Part shown: piece after piece, positions 9,440-17,371 of the stretch
Layout of the letters: each line of letters opens with the position of its first letter
Numbering within the stretch: the first letter of the stretch is position 1
Assembly (NCBI GenBank): GCA_017463985.1
Contig: JAFUEH010000003.1
Span: 1-64,000, forward strand
Reading direction: 5' to 3'
DNA: 64,000 nt
DNA from: Eubacterium sp.
Lineage (GTDB): Bacteria > Bacillota > Clostridia > Oscillospirales > Acutalibacteraceae
Translations under genes and position numbers: made by a program
Notes under the pieces: generated by a model
Seen by the model: only the letters and a program-made list of their open reading frames with translations
The model's database searches: none
Told to the model about the DNA's origin: nothing

Positions 9440-9458
9440 TTTTTGGAGCTTTAGATAA

Positions 9459-10866
9459 ATGGTTTTTTCCTCTTTGACATTTTTATGCATCTTTCTGCCG
9501 GCGGTATTCCTTCTCTACACGCTTATACCGTCACTGAAGGCGAAAAATACGCTGCTGATAATAGCGAGCCTGATATTCTATGCTTATGGCGAGCCAGTTT
9601 ATGTGCTGCTGATGATCGCAAGCTCGCTGGTAAACTATATCTGTGCTCTCAACTGCGCTGACAGGGAGCGGACGAAAAGCAAGGTTTTCCTGGCGGCTGC
9701 GATCGTCATCAACCTCGGTCTGCTTGCGGTATTCAAGTATACGGGAATGTTTGTCACCTCCCTGAACACCCTCGCGGGGCTGAAAATTCCCGTGCCGGAA
9801 ATTGCCTTACCGATAGGCATTTCGTTCTTCACGTTCCAGGCACTTTCTTATGTCATTGACGTTTACCGAGGAACGGTTGAAAGACAGAAAAACTATTTTC
9901 ACGTGCTTCTTTACATTTCGTTCTTCCCTCAGTTAATCGCAGGACCTATTGTAAAGTACAGGGATATCAGCGAATCCATCGCTTCAAGAGAGCAAAACGC
10001 GAAGGACGTTGCCCGAGGCATGAGGAGATTTATCTGCGGGCTGTGCAAAAAGGTGCTGATAGCCAACGCCATGGGGCAGGTTGCTGACGTTATTTTTTCA
10101 AACGACATCGCTGCGCTCTCCGCCTTTCCGACATGGCTCGGTGCTGTCGCTTATCTTTTCCAGATTTACTACGATTTCAGCGGCTACTCGGATATGGCGA
10201 TAGGCCTCGGACGGATGTTCGGATTCCGCTTTAAGGAGAATTTCCTTTATCCCTACGCCGCAACGAACATTCAGGATTTCTGGAGAAAATGGCACATTTC
10301 TCTTTCAACCTGGTTCAAGGAATACCTGTATATTCCCCTCGGCGGGAACAGAAAGGGCAAAGCAAGAACGGTTTTAAATCGACTGATTGTATTTTTCCTT
10401 ACGGGACTGTGGCACGGTGCGAACTGGACCTTCGTTGTCTGGGGGGCTGTGGCACGGCTTCTTCCTCCTGCTCGAGGAATTTATCCCGGCTTTAAAGAAG
10501 CTTCCGAAAGGAATTAACCATATCTACACACTGCTTTGCGTTACGCTCGGCTTCGTTGTTTTCAGAGCGGACTCACTTTCCTACGCGTTCAGTTACATAG
10601 GGAAAATGTTCACATTCAATGCAACGGGCGTGACGGGCGCAAAGGAATTGCTTACACCGTATTTCATATTTATGCTGATCTGCGCTGTTATTGGGTGCGG
10701 ACCGATTAAGGCGATAATGAAAAAAATAAGGTCGTTCGAAGGTCACGGCAAGCTCCTGCCGGTTGTGCGCGTTGCTTCCTTTGCCGCAGCTTTTCTGGGA
10801 CTTGCATGGTGTATACTGAGATTGTCTCCGGGCGGCTACAACCCGTTCATTTATTTTAGATTTTAA
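9459..10866 (+). pseudogene. MBOAT O-acyltransferase (DltB/AlgI type), frameshifted at a G6 tract
   Basis: Read through one frame change, this is a 468-residue polytopic membrane O-acyltransferase. Hallmarks are FWRKWHISLSTWFKEYLY (H279) and the catalytic GLWHGANW (H319). The reading frame breaks just after VVWG at a run of six Gs (10441-10446). Five Gs would join it to GLWHGFFLLLEE and the remaining C-terminal helices; as written the first frame stops at 10517. MBOAT proteins move an acyl group across the membrane to an SGNH-type partner, here the next gene. The run could be a sequencing error, a true mutation, or a phase-variable or slippage site. Everything else in the gene looks intact. 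Confidence 0.85.
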
Positions 10867-10879
10867 AGGGGGCGGAAAT

Positions 10880-12295
10880 ATGAAAAAAATTGCTTTAATC
10901 AGCTTTACCGTCCTTTGCTTTGTGATGATGCTTATCCCATCGGTTGGCGCGCTTTTCGATAAGAGAAACGAAAAAATCGGGAATGAAATCGAAACACAGC
11001 TTCCGAGCATAGTAACCGAGGACAACTCGTTTAACACAAAGCTGCTTCCCTCTCTCGGAGAGTATTATGAAACACATTTCGCCTTCCGTCCGGAGCTTAT
11101 CACTCTCGATGCAAAAATTCAAGCAAATGTCTTCTCGACCTCGAATATTCCATCGGTTGTAACGGGCAAAAACGGCTGGCTGTATTATTCATCCTCTGTC
11201 GGTGACTTTACGGGCGAGAGCACACTCAGCGAACGGCAGATAAAGGGCGTTGTCCACAACCTCGAAATCATCAACGAATTTGCTGAACGCAATAACGCGA
11301 AGTTCATTTTCACGGTCTCGCCCAATAAGAACACGCTTTATGGCGAAAATATGCCGTATTACTATACAGAGGGTCAAAACGAAAAGAACCGTGACTTGCT
11401 GAATGCGGAACTCGCGGACAGCGAGGTGGATTATGTAAATCTTTTCGATTTGTTCGAAAATGAGAACGAAACGCTTTATTTCAAAACGGACTCACACTGG
11501 AATAACAAGGGCGCGCTGTTGGCATACAGGGAAATTTCAGAACACACGGGTTTGCCCTTTGACGATTATTCCTCCGCCGAGGCGGCGAGAAAAAAGGACT
11601 TCACGGGCGACCTTAACAAAATGATTTTCCCTGCCGGAAAGAAAACGGAATTCAATTACTATTACAATGCGGAGGAAAAATACGCCTACATAACGGACAC
11701 TTCTTCCGTTGAGGAGCCGCTGATAAGAGCCGAGAGCCCAACCGGCACGGGCACCCTTTATATGTACCGCGACTCGTTCGGCAATTCACTGCTCCCGTTT
11801 TTCGCCTCCTCCTTCGCTTCCTCGACATTTACTAAAGCGTATCCGACGCTGATCGAAACGGATTTTGCGGAATATAATCCCGATATATTCATTATGGAGC
11901 TGGTCGAAAGAAATATCAATTTCCTCGTTACCGCTCCTCCCCTTTTGAGCAGTCCGGAATATCCCTATATTTCGCTTTCCGAGTCGCAGGACAGGGACAT
12001 TGACGTCAGCATCAAGGAAAACGATTTTTTGCCGTCATATCTTGAAATCAGCGGCAAAATAGATTATGATGATACAGATGAGAGCGCCATACCCTTTGTT
12101 TATCTTGAGTCGGAGGGTAAGAGCGCCGCTTATGAATGTTTCTATTATGTTGATGCGGACGGAAACGACGGCTACAAGGCGTATGTTGACAAGGAGGACT
12201 ATGAAAATGCACAAAGCATTTCGGTTTCTCTTGCCCTGTTCGACGGGAATGAATACCAACTTTTAGGTAAAAAGCAGGTAAATTACGGAGGATAA
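10880..12295 (+). CDS. AlgX/AlgJ-like SGNH O-acetyltransferase (DHHW family)
   Basis: The protein has 471 residues with an N-terminal membrane anchor or signal (1-25) and an extracytoplasmic SGNH domain. The catalytic pattern of AlgX/AlgJ proteins is visible: D204 and H206 in TDSHWN, and Ser299 in YRDSFG. Family members accept acetyl groups from an MBOAT partner and place them on exopolysaccharide. It starts 13 bp after the MBOAT gene with GGGGGCGG upstream, so the pair is co-transcribed. The C-terminal 130 residues form an extra beta-rich region that may bind glycan. The polymer acetylated is unknown. Confidence 0.82.
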   Translation: MKKIALISFTVLCFVMMLIPSVGALFDKRNEKIGNEIETQLPSIVTEDNSFNTKLLPSLGEYYETHFAFRPELITLDAKIQANVFSTSNIPSVVTGKNGWLYYSSSVGDFTGESTLSERQIKGVVHNLEIINEFAERNNAKFIFTVSPNKNTLYGENMPYYYTEGQNEKNRDLLNAELADSEVDYVNLFDLFENENETLYFKTDSHWNNKGALLAYREISEHTGLPFDDYSSAEAARKKDFTGDLNKMIFPAGKKTEFNYYYNAEEKYAYITDTSSVEEPLIRAESPTGTGTLYMYRDSFGNSLLPFFASSFASSTFTKAYPTLIETDFAEYNPDIFIMELVERNINFLVTAPPLLSSPEYPYISLSESQDRDIDVSIKENDFLPSYLEISGKIDYDDTDESAIPFVYLESEGKSAAYECFYYVDADGNDGYKAYVDKEDYENAQSISVSLALFDGNEYQLLGKKQVNYGG

Positions 12296-12298
12296 TAA

Positions 12299-13138
12299 AT
12301 GATGAAAAAGAGTGTTTTAAGAATTGTACTTCTCCTTACTCTGGTGGCAGCGATTACCGTTAGCTTTGCTGCCTGCTCCAAGGAGGTAACAGTTAAGATT
12401 TACGACAAAAGCGAAAATACCGAAATCACGGTTAAGACGAATCAGACAATCGCCGATATTTTAGCAGAAGCGGGAATTGAGCTTAATGAAAAGGACGAGA
12501 GCGAACCGGCGCTGGACGAAAAATTAGGTGAGGATGTTACCGAAATCACTGTTAAGCGCTATGCCAAGGTCACGGTTATTAAGGGTACGGAAACAACCGA
12601 GGTTGAGCTGGTCGGCGGAACAGTTGAGGACGCAGTTAAACAGGCGGGAATTGAGCTGTCCGATGAAGATGAGTTAAGCGTTGACAAAGGCGCTTACCTC
12701 GAGGACGGAATGGAAATTACCGTAACGGCAATTGAATATAAGACCGAAACAAGAACCGAAGCGATTAAGTTCGAAACCAAGGAAGAAAACGATTCCTCTA
12801 TTTTAAAGGGCGAGTCCGTTGTTAAGCAGGAAGGCGTTGACGGTGAAAAGGAAATCACCGTTAAGGTAAAATATATCAACGGCGAGAAGGACAGCGAGGA
12901 GATTATTTCTGAAAAGGTCAGCAAGGAGCCCGTTGATGAAATCATCGCTTACGGCACGAAGCAAAAGACTTCTTCCTCCTCTTCCTCCTCTACATCCTCT
13001 TCCTCCTCGTCTTCGTCATCTTCCTCCTCAGGTAAGCAGGTTGTCAGCAAGGAGGCCTTCCCCAACTGTGATGACGGAAGCCACGGCTACTATGAAATTC
13101 ATTATGACGACGGCTCTGTCGAGTACGTGGAATATTGA
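12299..13138 (+). CDS. Lipoprotein with DUF348-like and G5-like domains and a poly-Ser tail
   Basis: The protein has 279 residues. A lipoprotein signal ends in SFAAC with lipidation Cys26. Two DUF348-like, ubiquitin-fold units follow (about 28-90 and 91-145; TIADILAEAGIEL and TVEDAVKQAGIEL mark equivalent helices), then a G5-like segment (about 146-215). A Ser-rich linker (about 221-243) precedes a short charged C-terminus ending in GYYEIHYDDGSVEYVEY. These domains occur in wall-binding and Rpf/YabE-type proteins, but no hydrolase domain is attached here. It lies 3 bp after the SGNH gene behind GGAGG and is the last gene of the operon; it could be a wall-located partner of the acyltransferase pair. 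Confidence 0.75.
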   Translation: MMKKSVLRIVLLLTLVAAITVSFAACSKEVTVKIYDKSENTEITVKTNQTIADILAEAGIELNEKDESEPALDEKLGEDVTEITVKRYAKVTVIKGTETTEVELVGGTVEDAVKQAGIELSDEDELSVDKGAYLEDGMEITVTAIEYKTETRTEAIKFETKEENDSSILKGESVVKQEGVDGEKEITVKVKYINGEKDSEEIISEKVSKEPVDEIIAYGTKQKTSSSSSSSTSSSSSSSSSSSSGKQVVSKEAFPNCDDGSHGYYEIHYDDGSVEYVEY

Positions 13139-13198
13139 TAATGAAGCAAATAAAAAGGTTCTTTATCAAATATTGACAACAAAAACGAAGTAAGATAA

Positions 13199-13238
13199 CA
13201 CAGCAACGGCTAAATTCAGCCATTGCTGTGTTTGTTGT
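13199..13238 (+). terminator. Intrinsic terminator of the acyltransferase operon
   Basis: A 13-bp stem with one mismatch (13199-13211 with 13218-13230) has a 6-nt loop and is followed by TTTGTTGTTT. Confidence 0.75.
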
Positions 13239-13303
13239 TTAAGCGGCAAGTATAAGCAGAGTTCTGTTTCTGAAACAGTCCAAAAGCGTGGAGGTTATGC
13301 CAT

Positions 13304-13332
13304 TTGCAATATAGGTACGCTTGTGGTAAAAT
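13304..13332 (+). promoter_or_regulatory. Promoter of the AT-rich HIT/NUDIX/GNAT cassette
   Basis: TTGCAA (13304-13309), a 17-bp spacer and TAAAAT (13327-13332). Just upstream is a palindrome, CTGTTTCTGAAACAG (13265-13279), that could be an operator. Confidence 0.6.
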
Positions 13333-13368
13333 AAATTGATAAAAATCACAACGATGGAGGAACTAATT

Positions 13369-13773
13369 ATGTGTGATTGTATCTTTTGTAAAATCGTTGC
13401 CGGAGTTATACCAAGTATGAAAATATATGAAGATGACGATACACTTGCGTTTATGGATGTTGCAAAAGATGTTGACGGTCATATATTGGTAATTCCTAAA
13501 AAGCACTTAAAAAACATTTTTGATTGTAAACCCGATACCTTGAACTCGGTTATGCAAACGGTTCAAACGGTATCTCTGCATTTAATAAAGAATTGTGGAT
13601 ATGATGGCGTCAATCTACTTAACGCAAACGATGAAAGTGCAGGACAATCAGTTCCGCATTTCCACATTCATATCATTCCAAGGAAAGACAATGACGAAAT
13701 AAATGCATGGCCTAATTTTGAAGGCGCAAATAATGATATCAATAGTATGTTTGAATCTTTAAAGATGTATTAA
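13369..13773 (+). CDS. HIT-family nucleotide hydrolase (first copy)
   Basis: The protein has 134 residues; the ATG at 13369 follows GATGGAGG, unlike the in-frame ATG at 13336. The N-terminal CIFCKI motif and the catalytic histidine triad HFHIHIIPR near residue 100 mark a Hint-type HIT protein, which hydrolyses nucleoside phosphoramidates or adenylated substrates. It opens an AT-rich cluster of small, tightly packed genes and is followed by a second, distantly related HIT protein. Confidence 0.9.
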   Translation: MCDCIFCKIVAGVIPSMKIYEDDDTLAFMDVAKDVDGHILVIPKKHLKNIFDCKPDTLNSVMQTVQTVSLHLIKNCGYDGVNLLNANDESAGQSVPHFHIHIIPRKDNDEINAWPNFEGANNDINSMFESLKMY

Positions 13774-13787
13774 TCGGAGGCGATAAT

Positions 13788-14240
13788 ATGTGCTTAATTT
13801 GCGATAGAATTGAAATGATAAAAAACGGAACAAACCCTTATTTTATAAAAGAGCTGGAAACAGGATATGTGGTAATAGGTGATTTCCAACATTTCTATGG
13901 ATACACGCTTTTCCTTTGTAAAGAACACAAAACCGAGCTCAGTCAGCTTAATAAAACATATCGAGATAAATTCTTATCTGAAATGGCAGATGTTGCAGCT
14001 GCAGTAGAAAGAGCTTTCCCTTGCGAAAAAATGAATTATGAGTTGCTCGGTATGGGCGACGGTCATCTGCATTGGCACTTAAATCCCCGAAGAGCAGGAG
14101 ATTTAGAAGAAAACGGCTATAATGAAAAAGGTCCGATTTGGTGGTATCCACTTGATAAAATGTATGATAAATCAAATAGACCGAGCGATATTGAATTGGA
14201 TGAAATGAAGAAAAAACTTTTAGAGGAGTTAGAAAAGTAA
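13788..14240 (+). CDS. HIT-family protein (second, divergent copy)
   Basis: The protein has 150 residues with an N-terminal CLICDRI motif and the triad GHLHWHLNPR near residue 90. The sequence differs strongly from the preceding HIT protein, so this is not a recent duplication. It resembles HIT hydrolases acting on dinucleoside polyphosphates. The stop overlaps the next start (TAATG), implying translational coupling to the NUDIX gene. Confidence 0.85.
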   Translation: MCLICDRIEMIKNGTNPYFIKELETGYVVIGDFQHFYGYTLFLCKEHKTELSQLNKTYRDKFLSEMADVAAAVERAFPCEKMNYELLGMGDGHLHWHLNPRRAGDLEENGYNEKGPIWWYPLDKMYDKSNRPSDIELDEMKKKLLEELEK

Positions 14241-14701
14241 TGGAAGATTATGTTGGAGCTATCAGAAAGAAAATAGGACACGATAGGTTAATTTTTAACT
14301 GTGCCGGCTGTATCATATTTGATGAGCGAGGAAGATTGCTTTTGCAAAAGCGAACGGATTGTGAAATGTGGGGATTCCTCGGAGGTGCGGTTGAATTAGG
14401 AGAATCCGTAGCAGAGGCGGCAGTCAGGGAAGTCAAAGAGGAAAGCGGACTTGATGTGGAAATCACCTCGCTATACGGCGTTTATTCAAAGTACTTTACC
14501 GAATATGCTAATGGAGATAAAGCGCAGCCTATTGTACATTTATTCAATGCAAAGGTTATCGGCGGCAAGCTGATTGACAGCAATGAAGAAACACTCGAGC
14601 TGAAATATTTTGATTTGAAAGACGCACCACCAATGTTCTGCAAACAACATCAGGACGCACTTGATGATATTATTGCAGGCAGAGAATATGTGTATCGATA
14701 A
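14240..14701 (+). CDS. NUDIX hydrolase
   Basis: The protein has 153 residues. The NUDIX box runs from GGAVELGESV to REVKEESGL (about residues 50-72), with the Glu residues needed for Mg2+ binding. NUDIX enzymes cleave nucleoside diphosphates linked to another group. The start overlaps the HIT stop and the stop overlaps the next start by one base, so expression is coupled. Substrate unknown; the nearby HIT proteins suggest nucleotide clean-up. Confidence 0.88.
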   Translation: MEDYVGAIRKKIGHDRLIFNCAGCIIFDERGRLLLQKRTDCEMWGFLGGAVELGESVAEAAVREVKEESGLDVEITSLYGVYSKYFTEYANGDKAQPIVHLFNAKVIGGKLIDSNEETLELKYFDLKDAPPMFCKQHQDALDDIIAGREYVYR

Positions 14702-15243
14702 TGATGAAAACAATCAAAGAAATCACGGATTATATTTTTATAGGAACAGAACCGTGTAAAGCTGATGCCATCTTTGTAGTAGGCGGCTCTCTGCCTGATG
14801 CCGCCGAACTTACAGCAGATCTATATAACAAGGATTATGCAAAAATAATAATTATCGGTGGCAAATTAAGTATAAAGCGAGATTCTTTTCCTCTGCCGGA
14901 TTATGAAACTGAATACGATTTCTATAAAGATATTCTATTAAAAAACGGCGTTAAAGAAAGCGATATTTACGGCGAAAACGAATCAGGCTATACCAAGCAA
15001 AATGCTGAATTTGCCAAGCGTGTTGTTAATGAAAACAATTTAATCGTTAACAAAGCGATGATTGTATGCAAATCGTTTCACGCAAAGCGCTGCCTATTAC
15101 TCTATCAAATGTATTTTCCAAATGTGGATTTTACCGTTGTTGCCTTTGACGGCTTTGATATCAGCAAAGATAACTGGTATCAGACCGAATACGGCAGAGA
15201 GCGAGTAATTGGCGAAATCAAAAGAATTGAGGAACAATTATGA
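14701..15243 (+). CDS. YdcF-like (DUF218) protein
   Basis: The protein has 180 residues and no membrane segment. The pattern ADAIFVVGGS, then IIIIGGK, NESGYTKQNA and IVCKSFHAKR is typical of the YdcF/ElyC DUF218 fold. The biochemical role of the soluble members is not settled; some bind S-adenosylmethionine. Its start overlaps the NUDIX stop and its own stop overlaps the GNAT start (ATGA). Confidence 0.75.
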   Translation: MMKTIKEITDYIFIGTEPCKADAIFVVGGSLPDAAELTADLYNKDYAKIIIIGGKLSIKRDSFPLPDYETEYDFYKDILLKNGVKESDIYGENESGYTKQNAEFAKRVVNENNLIVNKAMIVCKSFHAKRCLLLYQMYFPNVDFTVVAFDGFDISKDNWYQTEYGRERVIGEIKRIEEQL

Positions 15244-15773
15244 ACCATAAAGAACCGATCATTGAAACAGAACGCTTAATATTAAGACCGATTGAACTCA
15301 GCGATGCAGAAGCAATGTTTGAATGGAATAGTGATCCCCATGTTGCTAAATATATGTCTTATCCCTGCGCAACCGACATCAGCCAGACGATAGATTTTAT
15401 CAAAGGCACGTTGACGGATGAGAAGGAGTGGAACTGGGCATTTGTTTTGAAAGAGGTAAACAAACTAATCGGCTCCGGCAGTATCGGACCAAATAACGAA
15501 ATGGAAGGTTATTGGGGAATCGGCTACAACTTTCATTATGATTATTGGCACAAGGGATACTGCACAGAAGCGGCGAAAGCCATCGTTGACTTTGCACATA
15601 AAGAACTTGGTGTTAATAAGATTTGTTCTGAACACGCTGTTGACAACCCACGCTCCGGTAGGGTAATGGAAAAATTAGGAATGACCTTTCATCATTATGG
15701 CGAATTCTCAAAATTTGACGGTAGCGAAACCTTCAAGGCAAAGTTTTATACAATGGAAATTGAGGATTGTTAA
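15240..15773 (+). CDS. GNAT N-acetyltransferase (RimJ/RimL type)
   Basis: The protein has 177 residues. The opening IIETERLILRPIELSDAEAM and the acetyl-CoA-binding region around GIGYNFHYDYWHKGYCTEAA followed by the C-terminal DNPRSGRVMEKLGM are typical of ribosomal-protein/small-molecule GNATs. Coupled to the YdcF-like gene by a four-base overlap. The acceptor is unknown; drugs, ribosomal protein N-termini and metabolites are all possible. Confidence 0.87.
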   Translation: MNHKEPIIETERLILRPIELSDAEAMFEWNSDPHVAKYMSYPCATDISQTIDFIKGTLTDEKEWNWAFVLKEVNKLIGSGSIGPNNEMEGYWGIGYNFHYDYWHKGYCTEAAKAIVDFAHKELGVNKICSEHAVDNPRSGRVMEKLGMTFHHYGEFSKFDGSETFKAKFYTMEIEDC

Positions 15774-16184
15774 ATGATAAGGATACGCTATGCAAAATAT
15801 GAAGATTATGAGTTGATTCTCAAAATTGATAATTCCATTTCACAAAACAAATGGAAAACTTGGACTGACAACCGTCAGGCTATATTCGCTTTTGAAGATG
15901 ATATTTTTCTTGGTTGGTTACAATACAATTATTTCATTGAAAAGTATCCATTCATAAACCGCCTATATATATTTGAAAAGTATCAAAACAATGGTGCAGG
16001 AACTACATTGATTCAGTTTTGGGAAAACGAAATGAAAAATAAAGGCGAAACAAGGCTAATGCTTTCAACAGAAAGTGATAATTATGGCGCAAGGCGTTTA
16101 TACGAACGGTTAGGTTTTAAGTGTGTTGGAGAGCTGAACTTACGACCGCAAAATCAAGAACTTGTTATGTTAAAAGAAATATAG
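15774..16184 (+). CDS. GNAT N-acetyltransferase (second copy)
   Basis: The protein has 136 residues. The core is INRLYIFEKYQNNGAGT (acetyl-CoA loop, near residue 70) and the C-terminal NYGARRLYERLGF. It begins directly after the preceding TAA. It is shorter than, and not closely similar to, the first GNAT, so the two probably have different substrates. Confidence 0.82.
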   Translation: MIRIRYAKYEDYELILKIDNSISQNKWKTWTDNRQAIFAFEDDIFLGWLQYNYFIEKYPFINRLYIFEKYQNNGAGTTLIQFWENEMKNKGETRLMLSTESDNYGARRLYERLGFKCVGELNLRPQNQELVMLKEI

Positions 16185-16206
16185 TATCATTTTACGGAGC
16201 AAACAA

Positions 16207-16749
16207 ATGACAATATATCTTGTTCGGCACGGCGCTGACGACAACACAAAAAGAGGCGGTTGGAGCAATCATCCCTTGACTGAAGAAGGACTGAAACAAT
16301 CCGAAGAACTAGCAAGGAAACTTAAAGATTGCAACTGTAACGCTGATATAATATATTCAAGCGATTTGTTGAGAGCGAAACAAACTACTGAAATATTAGC
16401 TCAGCACCTTAATCTTGAAGTCGAATACGATGCTGAGTTAAGAGAAGTCGACAATGGCGATTTAGCCGGTATGGATAATGAGCTTGCAGACAAATTGTAT
16501 CCTAATCTTTATTGGCGTAAACTTGAATGGAAACAACACTATCCAAACGGTGAAAGCCCAAAAGAGTTTTATGAAAGAATAAAATCTGCTTGAGAAAAAC
16601 TCATCGGCAACAATAATGAAAACGTTATTCTTGTAACTCACGGCGGTGTGATAAATGTAATTATGAATTTGATAAACGGCGTTGAGTATTCGAACAAGGG
16701 TAACACATACAAAATTGGCACAGCTGATTATATTAAAATTGAGATTTAA
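16207..16749 (+). pseudogene. Histidine phosphatase (phosphoglycerate-mutase fold) interrupted by one TGA
   Basis: Read through one stop, this is a 180-residue histidine phosphatase. The N-terminal LVRHGADDN holds the catalytic His; the second His motif, ILVTHGGVIN, lies after an in-frame TGA at 16591-16593 (codon 129). The stop sits in ERIKSA*EKL where relatives usually have Trp, so TGG to TGA is the simplest explanation. Without readthrough the protein lacks half of its active site. A sequencing error is possible. It is the last gene of the AT-rich cassette. Confidence 0.75.
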
Positions 16750-16815
16750 AAAATGCCCGAATTGCAATAGCAAGTTGCAATAGTATTTGAAAATAGTAAA
16801 GATATTGCAGTAGAT

Positions 16816-16870
16816 CGATGTTCGGCTCCCTCGGGAGGAGCGTAGCGACAAGCGAGGGAGCCGAACATCG
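16816..16870. repeat. Perfect 18-bp inverted repeat (long hairpin)
   Basis: The arms 16816-16833 and 16853-16870 are exactly complementary around a 19-nt loop that itself contains CCTCGGGAGG overlapping the arm. There is no T tract on either side, so an intrinsic terminator is unlikely. It lies between the broken phosphatase and the IS30 tail. It could be a REP-like element or an end of a mobile element. Confidence 0.6.
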
Positions 16871-16880
16871 CGGCGCTGCG

Positions 16881-17033
16881 TCACCGGGCGTAGATGCGAT
16901 CAAGTTCTGCGTCAAAAAGCTCGTCAGGTGTGCAATAACCGAGAATCCTTCTTGGAAGATTGTTGATGATGTCGCCGAAAACCAGGATGTCTTCCGCATC
17001 GTAATCGTTGATGCTTTGTTCGTTTTTCTCTTG
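16881..17033 (-). mobile_element. IS30-family transposase remnant (C-terminus only)
   Basis: On the minus strand an open stretch encodes about 50 residues ending in DIINNLPRRILGY, CTPDELFD and AELDRIYAR before a TGA. This is the characteristic C-terminus of IS30-type transposases (NLPRK.LGYRTP.E.F). An in-frame stop lies 11 codons further upstream and no DDE catalytic domain precedes it, so only the tail survives. It supports past transposition at the edge of the AT-rich cassette. Confidence 0.7.
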
Positions 17034-17255
17034 AAACAGACAACAACGGCAAAAAGAATTCTGTTATTACATCTTACCGTTTGGGAATGAAAAACCTGAA
17101 AAGATTTAAGAAAAATAATAACACGCTTTACAATCGTGAATAAATTGGCTTTAATATAAGTACAGAGATGGCTTTAGAAGTAGAGAGTGTGCTGCTACGC
17201 ACCCTGTGGGTCAAAAGAAATGTGGAACTGGCACCACCGCCGTAAGCCATTTTCA

Positions 17256-17352
17256 AAAAGAGGCAATGCAGAAACGCGTTGCCTCTTTTGGTGTGCAAAG
17301 TGACACACCAAAGCTCAAAGGCCTTGCAAACGCAATGTTTGCAAGGCCTTTG
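17256..17352. repeat. Run of three hairpins
   Basis: Three consecutive inverted repeats: 17256-17266/17279-17289 (11 bp), 17290-17295/17304-17309 (6 bp) and 17316-17331/17337-17352 (16 bp, perfect). The last lies 20 bp beyond the nitroreductase stop and may end that minus-strand transcript. The first, followed by TTTT, looks like a plus-strand terminator. The region 17034-17255 has no gene that I can support. Confidence 0.55.
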
Positions 17353-17371
17353 ATATGTTACGCGCGGTATA

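Noticed and set aside
16591..16593. TGA read as selenocysteine or recoded Trp
   Set aside because: Other genes here end in TGA, so TGA is a stop in this organism; the site aligns with Trp rather than Cys and I saw no obvious selenocysteine hairpin after it.
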